DNA from: Ganoderma boninense
Lineage: Eukaryota > Basidiomycota > Agaricomycetes > Polyporales > Polyporaceae
Length of the DNA stretch: 64,000 nucleotides
Reading direction: 5' to 3'
Assembly (NCBI GenBank): GCA_002900995.3
Contig: CM035305.1
Location: 3,952,467-4,016,466 of the forward strand
The notes beneath the pieces are model-generated. The model had not been told where the DNA came from. It saw nothing but the letters and a program-made list of their open reading frames with translations, and did no database searches. Shown here in pieces: positions 23,619-35,419 of the stretch. Every line of letters begins with the position of its first letter. The stretch's first letter is position 1. The position numbers and the translations under genes are program-made.

Positions 23619-24991
23619 TCATACGGCCATGGACACGCCGCCCATGCTGGTAAACCCTTTGAGGACGGATGTCGATGCGCGGAAGATGCTTCCCATGAGC
23701 GGTTTCTTGCGAGAAAGCGACGGCTCGAGACCAGATGGAGAGCGCGCATGGTCCACGAGCGGTGATGAGGATGGAGGTGATGCAGGAGAATCTGAAACTG
23801 AGCGCTCGTGGTGGGCAAGCGTGGGGCTGGAGAACCAGGAGGAGATCGTCTCCCGGTCGTCGTCCGTAAGGCTCGACATGGGTGAAGATATGAGTTTGCT
23901 ATCCGTGCTCGAGTTGGAGTCCTCCGAGGGAGCATGCGTCATGGGAGGGGTAGCCTCAGCGTCAGAAAGCTCTGTTGCATTGGCCGCATCTGTCGTCCGG
24001 GTTGCCGCTAGGTCGGAGAGAGAGTCGCGAGGGCTTGCGGCGGGCGTGCGGCGGGGTGTGGGGCGTTGTTCGTCCTCTTCTTTGATAGGTGGCGAGAGAG
24101 TGCGGGGAAGAGGTTCTGGAAGAAAGCTGCTTCGAGCGGGGTGGACAGCGTTGGGCAGAGAAAGAGCTCTCCTGAGGGGAATGTCCTCGGAAGGGGTGGT
24201 GGTCTTGATGGAAGTGGGAGGCAATTCGATGGTGAAGGCAGTGAGGGCGTCCATTTCTGTATGCTTGCGGCGACGGTCGACTTCGTCTACGGCGACAATG
24301 GCATCGAAGCCAGGCATGGCGTCGCGGAGGCAATGGCGAGTACGAGGGTGGATATGGGCGTCTGAGACGGACTTGCGGCGGCGGAGGGCGCCACGGGAAA
24401 AGTGAACTTGCCAATGGTCGCCCTCGCTGATGCACTTGTCGATGGAGGAGTAGCATTGGGCGCAACATGAGCGCAAGGGTACGGTGATGGCGTCGGTTGC
24501 GGTGGGCTGTGGCAAGGAAGCACGCCTAGGGCGGCCTCTGCGTGTGGGGTCTGCGGGGGAGAGGTGGTCGGGGTGGATGAGACAGGAAACAAGGGGAGAG
24601 TGAGGTGGTTCGCGGGAAGGGGAGCGGGCCTTTGTTGTGATGCTGTGGAAGGGAAGAGGGAATAGGAGGTGAGCAGAGTGGGGCACGAGGAGGGGAGAGA
24701 GGAGAGGACGGACGTGGGAACGGAAACCTTGAAGACGACATGGTCGTCGGAGGGGTCGTCGTCGGACTCTGAGAGCTGAGAGGGGTCGCGTTTGCGCTTC
24801 CAGAGAGGAAGGGCGTAGGACTTTGTGACGAGACGAGGAAGCCTGGAGGCGGGGGCGGGGTCTGGAATGACGACACAGTCGTGGTCAAAGCGGACCTTGG
24901 GGCTGCGGGGGGTGTCTGGGGAGGATGAGGGGAGATGGTATGCAGAGGAGAGGGAGGCGAAGGACTGGACACGGGGGACGTCGGCAGCCAT
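23619..24991 (-). CDS. Ser/Pro-rich protein of unknown function with a short Cys motif
   Basis: Not assigned to a family. The ATG at 24991 starts MAADVPRVQSFASLSSAYH. Two exons, 24991-24714 and 24642-23619, sum to 1,302 nt and 433 residues. The 71-nt intron has a GTCCGT donor and a pyrimidine-rich CCACAG acceptor. Visible features are an early KVRFDHDCVVIPD segment, an acidic ESDDDPSDDHVVFK patch, a central RSCCAQCYSSIDKC cluster and a long Ser/Thr/Pro-rich, presumably disordered C-terminus ending in STSVLKGFTSMGG. Composition suggests a regulatory or scaffold protein, but this is inference. Without the intron a single-base frame change would be needed at the same place. Confidence 0.6.
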
Positions 24992-25462
24992 GGCGGGCGG
25001 GGTGGACAAGGGCACGGGCAGCATCCGGTTGCTTTTGGTCGGGTGGTGTCTAAAGACTGAGGTCACCGGTCACCGGTCACCAGTCGAGCGTGGCCCAGAG
25101 CCCCATCACTGCCGTCACGGATCTTCCATTCTGGGCACAGCACGTGACCGTGTCCCGACGGGTCCGTTGTGTCGGGGCTCGCGTCTAAGGAGGGCTGCTG
25201 CCGAATGGAGATGGCGCCAGTCTCCGCCTTGGGCAGCGAGGGCAGCTTCCCTTCTCAAAGGCCGAGCGGGCTGCCTCGCGAGCCCCAGCGGCCTTTAGTG
25301 CCATCCGCCTGCGGTGGACGCTGGGTCGATGCCGCACCACAGCCCCACCTGACGTCGCTGCCACATGCGCCCGGCTCCTCCCTGCTACCTCTGATCATGT
25401 GTCCTAGCTCCATCTCCAATCCTCCTTACTTATGCAGTACACAGTATAGCCTCGCAACATCC
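24992..25462. other. intergenic with GGTCACC triplet
   Basis: 471 bp lie between the start of the Ser/Pro-rich gene and the cullin stop. A perfect three-fold GGTCACC tandem sits at 25061-25081, about 70 bp upstream of the ATG at 24991. A related GGTCACC array occurs at 34841. It could be a transcription-factor site. Confidence 0.4.
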
Positions 25463-28400
25463 CTATGCCACATAGAAGAACCGGCTCTGGTCGTCCTCGT
25501 CCCGCCGCAGATATTCCTGCTCGACCAATCCCTCAATCCGCTTCTTGATCATCCCCACATCCGGCACGAAATGGTTCTTCACCGCCTCGATCGTAGCAGT
25601 CTTCAGCTGCTCATACGTCAGTTCTTTCTTCGACTTCATCACACGCACAATCGCCGCGTCCAGCGCGTGCTTCCGGTCCGCCTCGATCGAGCTCTGCGTC
25701 CGCTTCGTCTCCTCCGCCTGTGTGGTTCCACCCGGGCAATCAGTCCCCTAATCCCATGCACTTGTCTGCCTCAAATCTCTGCTTACCGTCTCTTTAGACT
25801 GGATCGAGTTGATGTGCACCACCCGCCGCGGGTCCTTGAAGTCTCCATTGTACGAGAACAAGTCTGTCGCCGCCACATCCCGCCCACCCGGAGTCTTCGT
25901 CAGAACCCGTTTCTTGCCCAATGAAAGACTCTGTAGCGTCCTTTGCAGCTCGGCATCATCTACAATGTTTTCAGTCTAAGTAAAGCCCATGCGAGGGATC
26001 GCTCAGAAGAGTCTGCTCGACGAACCTAGATTTGTCTGCTCCTTGATGTCGGCATATGTGAACTCTTCGCCTTCATTGAATAGCAGCAAAATGACTGCCT
26101 GATACAGGCTGACGGAAAGCTCTTTCTCCCCTGCCTTGAACCGCGCTCTCAAGACCGCGGTACCGAGAGCATGATCCCAGTCCAGGGTTCGGCCCTGATG
26201 CTTCGCCTTGTAATACTGCGTAAACGTGGACAGGTCGTCTTGCATCTACAAACACAAAAACACACATGAGCACGGGCCCAAAGCAGTGCAGTCGTGTCAT
26301 TTACCCATCCTGGAAGAAGAATGTCCGTCTTACGCGCAGCGAACGGCCACGAGCTACGCTGCAGGACCATGGCGGTCATCTTGCGCAGCGAGCTCGTCTC
26401 ATCTAGTCTCTTTTCCTCGTAGAAACGACCCATCAAATCCCGGGAGAGCGCGAGATCATTGAACATCTTGTCTCCGTTTCCGAAATCGGGGTCATACTCT
26501 GCCCAATGAGATGAGCATGTACGCGCATATATTCAGACCGCAACGAGAACTCACGTTCCTCAAGCTTCTTCAGCACACTCTTCTCGAAGTCATCACTCGC
26601 GCTGCGCCCAAGTAGCAGCCGTTTTGCCAGTGCGCGCTGGTAGAATGTTCGGAAGACGTCTATGTCGTCCGTAAAGCGGTACAAGGCAAGGACGTCGTCG
26701 AGCTCCGCGGCGAAATCCTCGTCTCGCTTGCCTTTCTGCCCCCGTCGCATGGCCTTATCCATATGCTTCGCAATCATCTCTGCTGGCTTGTTGCGGCGTG
26801 CTTTGAAGCCAGCTTGGAACGCGTCGATGAGGCCATATGAGAAATCGCGATTGGGATGGACGGATGGTGAAGGGGCGGGAGCTGCAGGGGCAGCAGAAGA
26901 GGACGCCTGTGGCTGGGAAACTGAAGCACCGGGAGGCGGTGAAACCGTGTTGACGAAGCAGGTGGCGACGAGCTTGTCGGCGAAGGCCTTGAAGCTCAGA
27001 AGGCGTTGCACCATGTCCTCATCGTTTGCGACGTCCGTCACAATGGCCTTGACCTCTTTCTGTGACAGCACTCAGCGAGTGACAAATAAAATACGACTGT
27101 TCGCCATACCTCAATGTGCACCTTGAATGAGGCACTGAGGACCTTGAGCCCACCAACCTTGGCGAACAGTTCATACATAGACTTGATTTGGGAGTCGTTT
27201 TTTCCTTTGATGAGCGTACTCAGAGCTATAGAGGAAGAATCAGTCAAAATGGTATCCAGAAGGAAAAGGGCAATGGACAGCTCACCGTCATCGGCGAGCC
27301 ACTGAAGCCTTCCCGCAAGAAGTGCGTTGTCTGCAGTGTCGTGCACCGACACCACGCTACTTCCAATCAAGACTTCCTCTGCACGAATGCGCTCTTCGGC
27401 GGAACGACGTTTGACATGTTCTAGGAATTCGGCGGCACTGAGCATATTGCCCTCAGCCAAATCGTTTGATTCTTTGGCATAGTAGCTGTGCGTGAGGTTG
27501 AGATAGACCGTCTCTATCTTTTCGATGTAGAGGCCGTATGCACGAATATGTCGAACGAGCTTGGGGAGGTAGGATCGAAGAGGATGTGGTACTCTGAGTC
27601 GAGCTATCAGCACCACATTGCGAGCGAGAGCAGGTGGGATGGGGATATGCAACTCACTTCTTAGTCCGTTCCCAATCAAGCCAGTCCGCAATCCCACACA
27701 TGATTGCTTCGGTGACTCGGGTGTTCTGGATCACTTTGTTGGTGAACATGGTGCATGCAAGTTGTCTGTGAGTTCGGGTAAGCCGGTGGTTGTCTTCGAG
27801 GATGAACAAGCGTACTTTGTCTCGAGCAACTGCGCCCTCTCCACGACATAGCGGGTGTCAAGGTATGCCAGAAGCGATTGAAGCAGACCCTAGGCCACCA
27901 TGGATGAGGGTAGACGTGCAACGAGGGATGAGGGCTACTCACCACTTGCTTCTCGTACCATTCGCATACATTCGTGAATGGAACAAGCCATTCCACACTC
28001 TTACGAGGATCTTTGTTCAGCTCCTCTACCAGGTTGTTCACGCATTGCTCAAGGGCAATCTTCATGGCATCATAAAGCCCTTCCCCTTTGCCAGCCTCGT
28101 CCACTGCGGCGCGGCATGCGCGGTATATCCGGTCATATGTCGCGGGCAGGGGTTTGACCTCGTGCCGGGTGAGCAGGATACTGATGGTCCGCTTTACAAG
28201 CAGGTAATCGTCATTTTTCGCAGGATTGGAGGTTAGGGTAGCTGGGTGTCTCCTTGAGGATGATAACGCGAAACCAAAGAGAGGGGAGCTCACCCGTTAG
28301 CCCGATTACGCGCAAGGTTGTAGGGCCCTTCCTATCCACATGATCCACAATACCCACGCGCGAACTGGGGGCAGAAGCGAAGCGAGAATCAGACACGCCG

Positions 28401-28540
28401 TCCAGACGAGGAATCTTGCGCGGGGGAGACGCAGACCGGGATGAGTCTCTGGAGTTGACAATGGTTTGGGGCTGAGAAGGCAGAGTGCTGAACGCGCGCG
28501 ACGTTGTGGGGAATGTCAGAAGAGTGTATATGTCAGTCAT
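25463..28540 (-). CDS. CUL4: cullin-4, scaffold of CRL4 ubiquitin ligases
   Basis: About eleven exons, each junction frame-consistent. The first are 28540-28294, 28241-27943 and 27889-27816. The N-terminus carries a disordered Ser/Pro stretch, then repeats resembling the cullin adaptor-binding region (NDDYLLVKRTISILL, VEWLVPFTNVCEWYE, HPLRSYLPKLVRHIRAYG). The cullin homology region shows NKPAEMIAKHMDKAMR, TFYQRALAKRLLLGRSAS, MTAMVLQRSSWP, VSLYQAVILLLFNEGEEF and LQRTLQSLSLGKKRVL. The C-terminal winged helix holds the neddylation-site context DAAIVRVMKSKKEL and ends KKRIEGLVEQEYL...FYVA. NKPAEMIAKH and the overall order fit Cul4 better than Cul1 or Cul3. It would bind DDB1-type adaptors at one end and Rbx1 at the other in nuclear ubiquitylation. 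The ATG at 28540 gives a plausible 5' exon. Confidence 0.9.
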
Positions 28541-29209
28541 GATAGGTCCAAGGACTGGGAGCAGTGCCCATGCGCAGAGCTGCAGCAGCGAGGACGTTGA
28601 CAAGCCTTGGGACGTCGACAAGCCCTGCGCCCGTCGTCACTGGCCTCTCAGTCAGCAGGCGCCCGCAGCGCTGACGTGCCATATACGGTAATTGTATCGT
28701 GGTTGCACGACATCCCAACAGCCCTCTGTCTTCCAAAAACGCCACACTGGCAGCAACCAACGAAGACTACATTCGAAGCTTATTGAGCAATTGCACTTCC
28801 GACGGCTGTCGACATTGGCTGGCGGTTGACTGCAAACCACCCCGTCAAACAGCAGAACAGCGAAATCTTGCCACAGGTACAAAGCAGCTCTGTAGGACTG
28901 ACTACGGTGATGGGAATTGTAAATGTATTGCGCAACACATGGAGGCTAGCATCTCCTTAGGCTCAAACGCTCTAACAGGACATTCAACAGTCTCCACCGG
29001 AGACGTGCTTCGAGATTTCTCCGGCTTCTCAGAACCCGAAGGTCTTCCAACATTTGCAAACACTGTAAGAGTCACCATGAAAACAGCAAGCTGGGATCGC
29101 CGAGGTGCACAAGAATGTCCGAGATGCGGCATGCAGAGTCCCAGAGACACCCAAGACTAGCCTAATCACGGGTCCAAACTGGTACCTTGTCAAGAGTAGC
29201 CGCATGGCC
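28541..29209. other. intergenic with an unassigned open frame (+)
   Basis: 669 bp between the cullin start and the ZIP4 stop. A plus-strand frame is open from 28699 to 29160, but it has no ATG at its head and no recognised domain. It could be an internal exon of a small gene or chance. No call is made. Confidence 0.3.
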
Positions 29210-32200
29210 CTAGCCCCTGTATCGGGCTAGAAGTGAAGCGTATGTCTTGGATACCTGATTACGGTGCAGGTTTCGTTCTGTAAGACGCCGCCGACGAGGT
29301 AGGGCGTATTGCTTACCCTTTCTGCACGAGCTTCTCCGTCAGGTATATACCGACAGATGGTGGCGGCCGCTTCAAACCATCTCTTTGCCTCGTCCAGGGA
29401 CGACATGCTAGTGGTTACCGATGTCAGTCAGCGCGATCCAGCCAAGGCGTGTCCAAGTCAATACGACGAACTGTAGGCACTCGATACCGGTGTTGTATAC
29501 TGTGCCCATCAGCCAGTGTCGTTCATCCATTGGATAAGCCTGTAGAAGACATAACATTCATTGTCATTTCTGAGCAGCTGTCATGATTACCCGTACCTGA
29601 GGATCCCCTTCCGCACCATGCTCCTGAAGCACGCCAACCGCCTGTTCGACATATAGAAGAGATTTCACCCGATCGGCAGTCAAGTTCCGCGACAACAAAA
29701 TGGTACATATTGCTCGTAGCCATCTTGAGAACTTGTCAACCGATAGCGCTGAGCGATCGAGACTGGCGTGGAGTATAGCCTGTGAGGAAGGAGTGAATAG
29801 CCAAGAGACAACATGATATCAGGTCATTTGGAACCCAAAATATGGCGACAGGGACACTCAACACACCTCCAGCGCAGCCAACAAGACTGCGGATGTGTGG
29901 GTTGGGTTCATTTCTCGTTAATATTTCCTTCCTGTGCTAGGCTGTAGGGAATCACTGTACCTTCTGCGGGGCAATCTTTCTCGACCCACTGACAAAGCCC
30001 GTGGGCACGACGTCGGTCATCTGAAATGGCAGCAAAAGGAAGTGCTCACCAATAAGTCTGTTATCGCTTCAAAACTTCCTAAATCCACATTTTGCAACCT
30101 AGTTCTTTCCTATTGAGTGGCATTCAGTCAGTCCTGCTCGGTGATTTGGGCCATACAAATGAGACAAGACGATACATTTATCACTTCCAAAATGCGTCCC
30201 CACGACTTGTTTTGACAGGCAATCTCCGCCTCGAATACTAATAGAATGTTGAGGAACGAATGCGCGCGTTGGAAGTCTTCCTCGGTGAGCACATCCACCA
30301 TTTCCATCACTTTCTGGATCCGATCTTTGGACTCCGTGATTTCTTTTGCGATTCTCTGCCGGCATTCCACCTTGATACGACATGAATAGCAGATCAGCCG
30401 GACGGGAATCCGCGAGTGTACGCAAACATGCATACCTCCTGGGCGGTGCTCTTTGGCACCCGATGACGACATGCGAAGACTGGGAGAAGCATCATGTGAC
30501 TAGGGGAAAGATGAGAATATGGCGGCCGTTCTACCTCTCCCAGCGGCGCTCGCAAAGGACGCATTAATCAGTACACATGATGTCCTATCTCGGCGTCGAC
30601 CGCCGGGAACTTCATGTATGATTCCAGTAGCTGTGAACATTCCAACCATGTGAGCGAAGCGGAACACGGGAAGAGAGGAAATAGGGCGGCCGCTACACGG
30701 ACTTGTCTTGCGATATCGAACAGGTCCGATACGCCGTCCTCATGGTTCTCCCAGTCGGTACATCCCTGCACGGCGGTGTTGTAGGCGGTTCGCCACAACC
30801 ACGAGATATCTCTCACGCAGACGGTGGTGTCGGGCTTGGAATGGAGCGCTGTAACCAGTGACAGGGCTGAGGAACGGGCACCAACAGCGCCTTAGCACAA
30901 ATCTTGGGATGTATATCCGGTTATCGCGAATAACACACCCGTTGAGAAGTGACGTATAACCATGGGAATAAACGTTGTACTAATGCATAACGTCAGTCAA
31001 AAGATGGGGAGTAAATAATTATTCAAAATTGTGAGATAACTCACAGATCAGCCGCGGGTTCCGACATCGTTCTAAGAACCAGCCTGATGATACAACGAAT
31101 CAACGCAACAGCCTCCGCTTGACTATCGACTCCGTCCCGGATGGACGCTTCTAACAAGGCTTGGAGCACCGAAAGGAGTAAGGCCTTCATCCCGGTTTGA
31201 TTAGCCAGCCGAGTTGCAAGCAGCAGCATCTTCTTGTTGAAGTTCGACGCATGCACCATCTCATCCACCGAAGCCACAGCTTTCAGAAAACCCATCATTC
31301 ATAGACTAGGGCGGGTTAGACACATCGAGATACCTTCGTCCTCAAGGCCTATTGGAAACGACTTCAGCTTCTAAATCTGGTACTGCTGGCAGAGATACTA
31401 CCTTGGTGGGCTGCAACCAATAGTGCCACATAGTGGGTCGCCGCATCCGAAGTTGGACAGCGGCGAATGATCGCAGAAGCCTGCGCGTGTTCATCGCACT
31501 GAATATAACATAGCGCCGCCCTGCGGAGACATTTTGAGTTGCATACTTGCGACATCGATGCGAACACTCGATGTGTTCCGACGAGAAACCAGTCAGCAGC
31601 CTCTGACCAGCGTCTAGCCTGGTAGAGCCGATCGCCGAACTGCCAGAACAGCTAAAAGTGCATCGGAGGTCCAGATAAGCCGAACTGGGGTATAGCGTGC
31701 GCTCCTTACAGTCAGGCAAGCCGTTGTTGAGATCCTTGGTAGCTCGAATGCCTTGTTGTCGAGCACTAAAACGCAGCCCCTATGAGTGACCCGACACCCA
31801 TAAAAATGTGCTTGACATACGGTCCAGGCTGTGTGCAATGTTTTGAAGCGCTCGCGCGTGTTCCCTGTCTTTGGAAGTGTGGAAAATTAGGGAAAGCAAT
31901 AAACGATCCAGATATATAAGCCCCGAGCTGTTTCGTGGTTCTAGTCCTTGCTGTACGCAGTACAGATGAATAGCAGTGACCAGCGCGCTGAGAAGGCGAT
32001 TGAGTCCTCCGGATACGAAGCGGCGAGAACGAGACAAAGGAACGCTGCGCTCAACTGATCGTGCCCGAGGCTCCGTAGCTCCTGCAAGATGCTTTCAAGT
32101 ACCGTGGACAAATCAGTCCACTGCGTTTGATCATCGGGAAGTTACATACTCTGATATGTTACGTTCTGAAAATTCCATGTGATCGATGATGGATTGAAAT

Positions 32201-33987
32201 GCTGTGGTATTCGAGGTGTTGACCGGCCGGCATCTGTTACTCAGCTAGCAAATTTACCTTCAAGAAGGTGGGTGTGCGTCGCTCCGCGCCGCTTGAGAAT
32301 TGCAACCCTCATCCATCGAAGCTGCTGATACTCGGCAGATGTCTGACAGGGCTGAGACTATTAACTTGTCAGCCATAGCATAAGGCTCACTTACGTGATC
32401 CAGGGAGGTATCAACTGTATCTATCAGTTCCTGCAATGCCGCTTCCGCCCTTGCTAGGTTTTCCGGATCTTGCGAGGATGCGAGAAAGTAGGCGCGAGCT
32501 ATTTACACGTGCACGAATGGCATTCAGTTCCGGTTGGAGATGACTACAGCAATTGGCCTACTTACACAAAGTTCTCAGAATTGATCGCTGCGCCGAGCTG
32601 GTGCGTGTGAATGCGTGTGATACAAGGAAAAAGCACTTACCCTCAACTGGCCTTTCCCGGGACCGGTCGTGTCATTGAGCGGCTCCACAATGGCAAAAGC
32701 GCGCTGGATCCATTTAATGGAATCTTGCGTGCTCTCCCCAGTCCGGTCTTTAGGCATCGTTGTCTTGAGAACTCCTTTCCCAATTGCCAACAGCTTTCCG
32801 GCAAGCGTTCTCCTCTTGGGCGCAGACGATCATCACTCCAAGGCTGGAGACGCACGACGTGGCACTCACATCGGATGGGGTCAGAAGGGCGAAGTACTGA
32901 TCCTTTTCTGTACAGGAGCCCGTCAGTCCTCGCCCGCGGTTATCAAACAATAGATGTAGTGCCTGTAAACTTCTCCAGCATGAATTCAGCCACCCCAGTA
33001 TTGCCTTCTCGCCATGCCTGAGAACGGTGTCAAGCGGAGACGCACGGAGAGAAAATGCCGCATACAGCCTCCATCCGGCTGGTATAGTAAAGCATGACCG
33101 CTCGAGCCCTGCTCTGCGCGTGCTCGCCTTGAGGGTCTTCTGTGGCGCGAAGAGCTTCTTCATACTGGGTTACACGTTGGCAAGCTTCCTTAGAATCGAA
33201 AGCGAGCACGAGATCCAACCTTTGCTGCCGAACTTAAGATACCAGCCGCAAGGTTGGACTCCCCCACGTCTATTACATGTGGATATTAGGGCAGGAAAGG
33301 AAGCGTTGGATTTCGAGGAGGGGAGCGACCTGACCTGCCAAGCTTGCGCCGACTTTGCTGGCGAGTTGAAGCACGTGGATGAGAGCTGGCGGTAACATCG
33401 GAGATTAGGTGTGCACATGGAGGAATTGGAGGAGATTAATGCATACAATCTATACTTGGTTTTTGTTCCATTCCAGCCTCTATAAGCCGAAAACCAGCGA
33501 GCCTGACTGCCACCGCCATATGAAGGTCAGTGGGAGAAAGAAGGCAGAGAAGACGCACGTGCTGCGCAGACGGCGCGATATGTGTCGTCTGGGATGTCTC
33601 TCTGAACTAAAGACGCGTTCCATAAAGCGACTCCTGGGATGTGGACGTGTGGTTCGACCTGGGCACGCGAATGAAGAGAGGCTGGAGCTGACCCTCGCCA
33701 TCCAACTCGTCGGAACGGTGGGACCATTCCGCCTTCACCGCACGCGGGCAGTGCGTGGAGAACAAATGGACGTGCTCTGCGAGCTGAAGAAGATCCGCTC
33801 GTAGGGAAGAGCATTCTGGATGCTTGTCATGGAGTTTGGGCTTGATTCTGGTAAGGGCGGCTACGGAAGAGAGGGCGAGTCAGGGTTTGAATGGATCAGA
33901 AGGGCTGGACGGACATTGAATGCTGGTGTATGCTGCACGGGCATCGGGGGACGCCTTTCGCTTTCTGCGGGCAGCGGTGTCCTTCAT
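29210..33987 (-). CDS. ZIP4: ZIP4/SPO22-family meiotic crossover protein (TPR-like repeats)
   Basis: Spo22/Zip4 (mammalian TEX11) proteins promote crossover formation and synapsis on meiotic chromosomes with Zip2-Spo16. About 31 short exons can be chained in frame from the ATG at 33987 to the TAG at 29210. Family-like segments in order are KLHDKHPECSSLRADLLQLA, GVALWNASL, AGFRLIEAGMEQKPT, LIHVLQLASKVGASLA, SIKWIQRAFAIVEPL, LSRAYFLASSQDPENLARAE, AFQSIIDHM, LIYLDRLLLSLIFHTSKD, LFWQFGDRLYQARRWSEAADW, KCLRRAALCYIQ, RAHSFLNILLVFEAEIACQ, YPMDERHWLMGTVYNTGIECL, DEAKRWFEAA and KTYASLLARY. Individual exons are as short as 15 and 20 nt. A frame break near 30575 (DAEIGHHV to LINASFASAAGR) is not explained by splicing. 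Two ACGCGT boxes lie about 85-107 bp upstream. Family assignment is confident; a few splice choices are not. Confidence 0.85.
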
Positions 33988-34072
33988 CGCTTCTGTCGAC
34001 GAGGGGCGAGAAAACGGCGGAGATGGAGCTGGGCGGAGACAGAGACCGTGGGTCGACCTTAACCGCGACGCG

Positions 34073-34093
34073 ACGCGTTTTCCTGTCACGCGT
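34073..34093. promoter_or_regulatory. pair of MluI cell-cycle boxes between ZIP4 and the small-protein gene
   Basis: ACGCGT occurs at 34073-34078 and again at 34088-34093, inside the 207-bp region between two divergent start codons. In yeasts ACGCGT is the binding site of MBF, which drives G1/S and premeiotic S genes. Regulation of ZIP4 by MBF is inference from the site pair and the spacing. Confidence 0.4.
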
Positions 34094-34194
34094 GTGAGCG
34101 TCTCCGAAGAGGCGCCCTCTGCTCGGCGTCGGTCGCGGCCCCAGCCCCTCTGCGTCCACCCCTGACCGCCGTGGACCACGACGAGCGCATCGCA

Positions 34195-34761
34195 ATGGCC
34201 GTAGACCACAGGCAGCCTCTGCCCGTCGAAGCTGTCGCCCAGGCCACACGTGTACGTCTCTCTCTCTCACGCGTCCTACCATCCTCTCACACCACAATCA
34301 CCGACCAGCAAGCCCGGCGTGACGGCACCTTTGCTGGCCTCTCTTCGGGTCTTGTAAGTGGTATGTATATTCCCCGTCGCCCATAGCCGTGCATGTCGCG
34401 CGCATCGTTGCACCCCCTCTGATCCATCTTCATCTAGCCATCCTTGGATCGAAGGTCTTCCGCCTCAACAGGAACGCCACAATCCTGTGCGGCGTAGGTG
34501 AGCATTCTTCACAGCTGGGCCCCTTCTTTCCCGGCCTTCCTATCCCTGTCCTCGTTTGAGCACTCTGGCCCTTTCCGGATCCCTGGCGAGAAATCCCATA
34601 CTGAACATGTCTTCGTCTCCTCTACAGCGACTGGTATTATTTCGGGATATCAATTTACACAAGGCTTCTTGGCTACCAACCTCGCCCGTCTTGACGCGGA
34701 AAAGGCTAGGCTGGACAACCTTGCCACCGAGCAAGACCACGACGTATCAACCAAGTTCTGA
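34195..34761 (+). CDS. 100-residue membrane-type protein of unknown function
   Basis: Four exons (34195-34251, 34309-34360, 34438-34497, 34628-34761) sum to 303 nt, giving exactly 100 residues and a stop. The ATG at 34195 starts MAVDHRQPLPVEAV. The middle is small-residue and hydrophobic, with glycines spaced as in packed membrane helices (GTFAGLSSGLVSAILGSK, then NATILCGVATGIISGYQFTQGF). The end is a charged helix (LARLDAEKARLDNLATEQ). Two membrane segments are likely, with organelle location unknown. The family is not recognised. Its 3' exon, from the Gln codon in GYQ onward, is included in the downstream 769-bp duplication. It is divergent from ZIP4. Confidence 0.7.
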
Positions 34762-35419
34762 TTCCCATCCCATCCTTGTCCCTAATCGCCGCAGCCTACG
34801 GACAAACAAGCTATACTTACTTCGCTCAGTTCTGATCGGTGGTCACCGGTCAACCGGTCACCAGCTACCGTCACCATGCTGTGCGTACGTATCTGCAAGT
34901 CACTTGTTGCATTATCTCAATATTTTCTGGGTTGTCCCATTCGGATTCTCCCTTATCCACATTCCGTCTGTCCAAATCAGAATCTCTCACTAAGTTATCT
35001 GGAAGCTTCGAAGGTGCCCGCGCCACGTCACCTAGTCCAGTCCCATGCTTCCGCCCATCCGCGCGCGAATCCGGTCTCGCCGTGTCCACTGGCCCCTGCC
35101 AACAGCGTCCGGATCCGCCGGCCGCCCATCTTCGCATCCCCTCATCCCAGAACTTCCCCATCCTCCTGAAGGCACGTCCAAGACCGAGGTCCGGATCCCA
35201 TTTCGAACATACAGCCGCATTCACACGGTCGCCACCGCCTCCAACCTGCCAACCGGCGACCGCCACTGTCAGAAGCTATCTCAGTCGGAGGTCGAGCCTG
35301 ATGCATAGGCCTGAGGCCTGGCTACTGCCTAACTGACTTCCTCGCCAGAAATGATTGAAATAGATATTCTCTCCTTCCCACGATCGGACGTTGGTTGGCA
35401 GAAGCGCCTTGTGCTCCTT
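34651..35419 (+). repeat. 769-bp direct repeat, copy 1
   Basis: Identical to 35801-36569 except for two substitutions (G at 35287 and G at 35308), with no indels, so the offset is exactly 1,150 bp. It begins inside the last exon of the small membrane protein and runs through its 3' flank. Near-identity implies a recent event or ongoing gene conversion. Confidence 0.97.
34841..34862. repeat. GGTCACC array
   Basis: GGTCACC-GGTCAA-CCGGTCACC forms a partly palindromic array. It is duplicated at 35991-36012 with the surrounding repeat and resembles the perfect GGTCACC triplet at 25061-25081. It may be a regulatory site. Confidence 0.5.
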
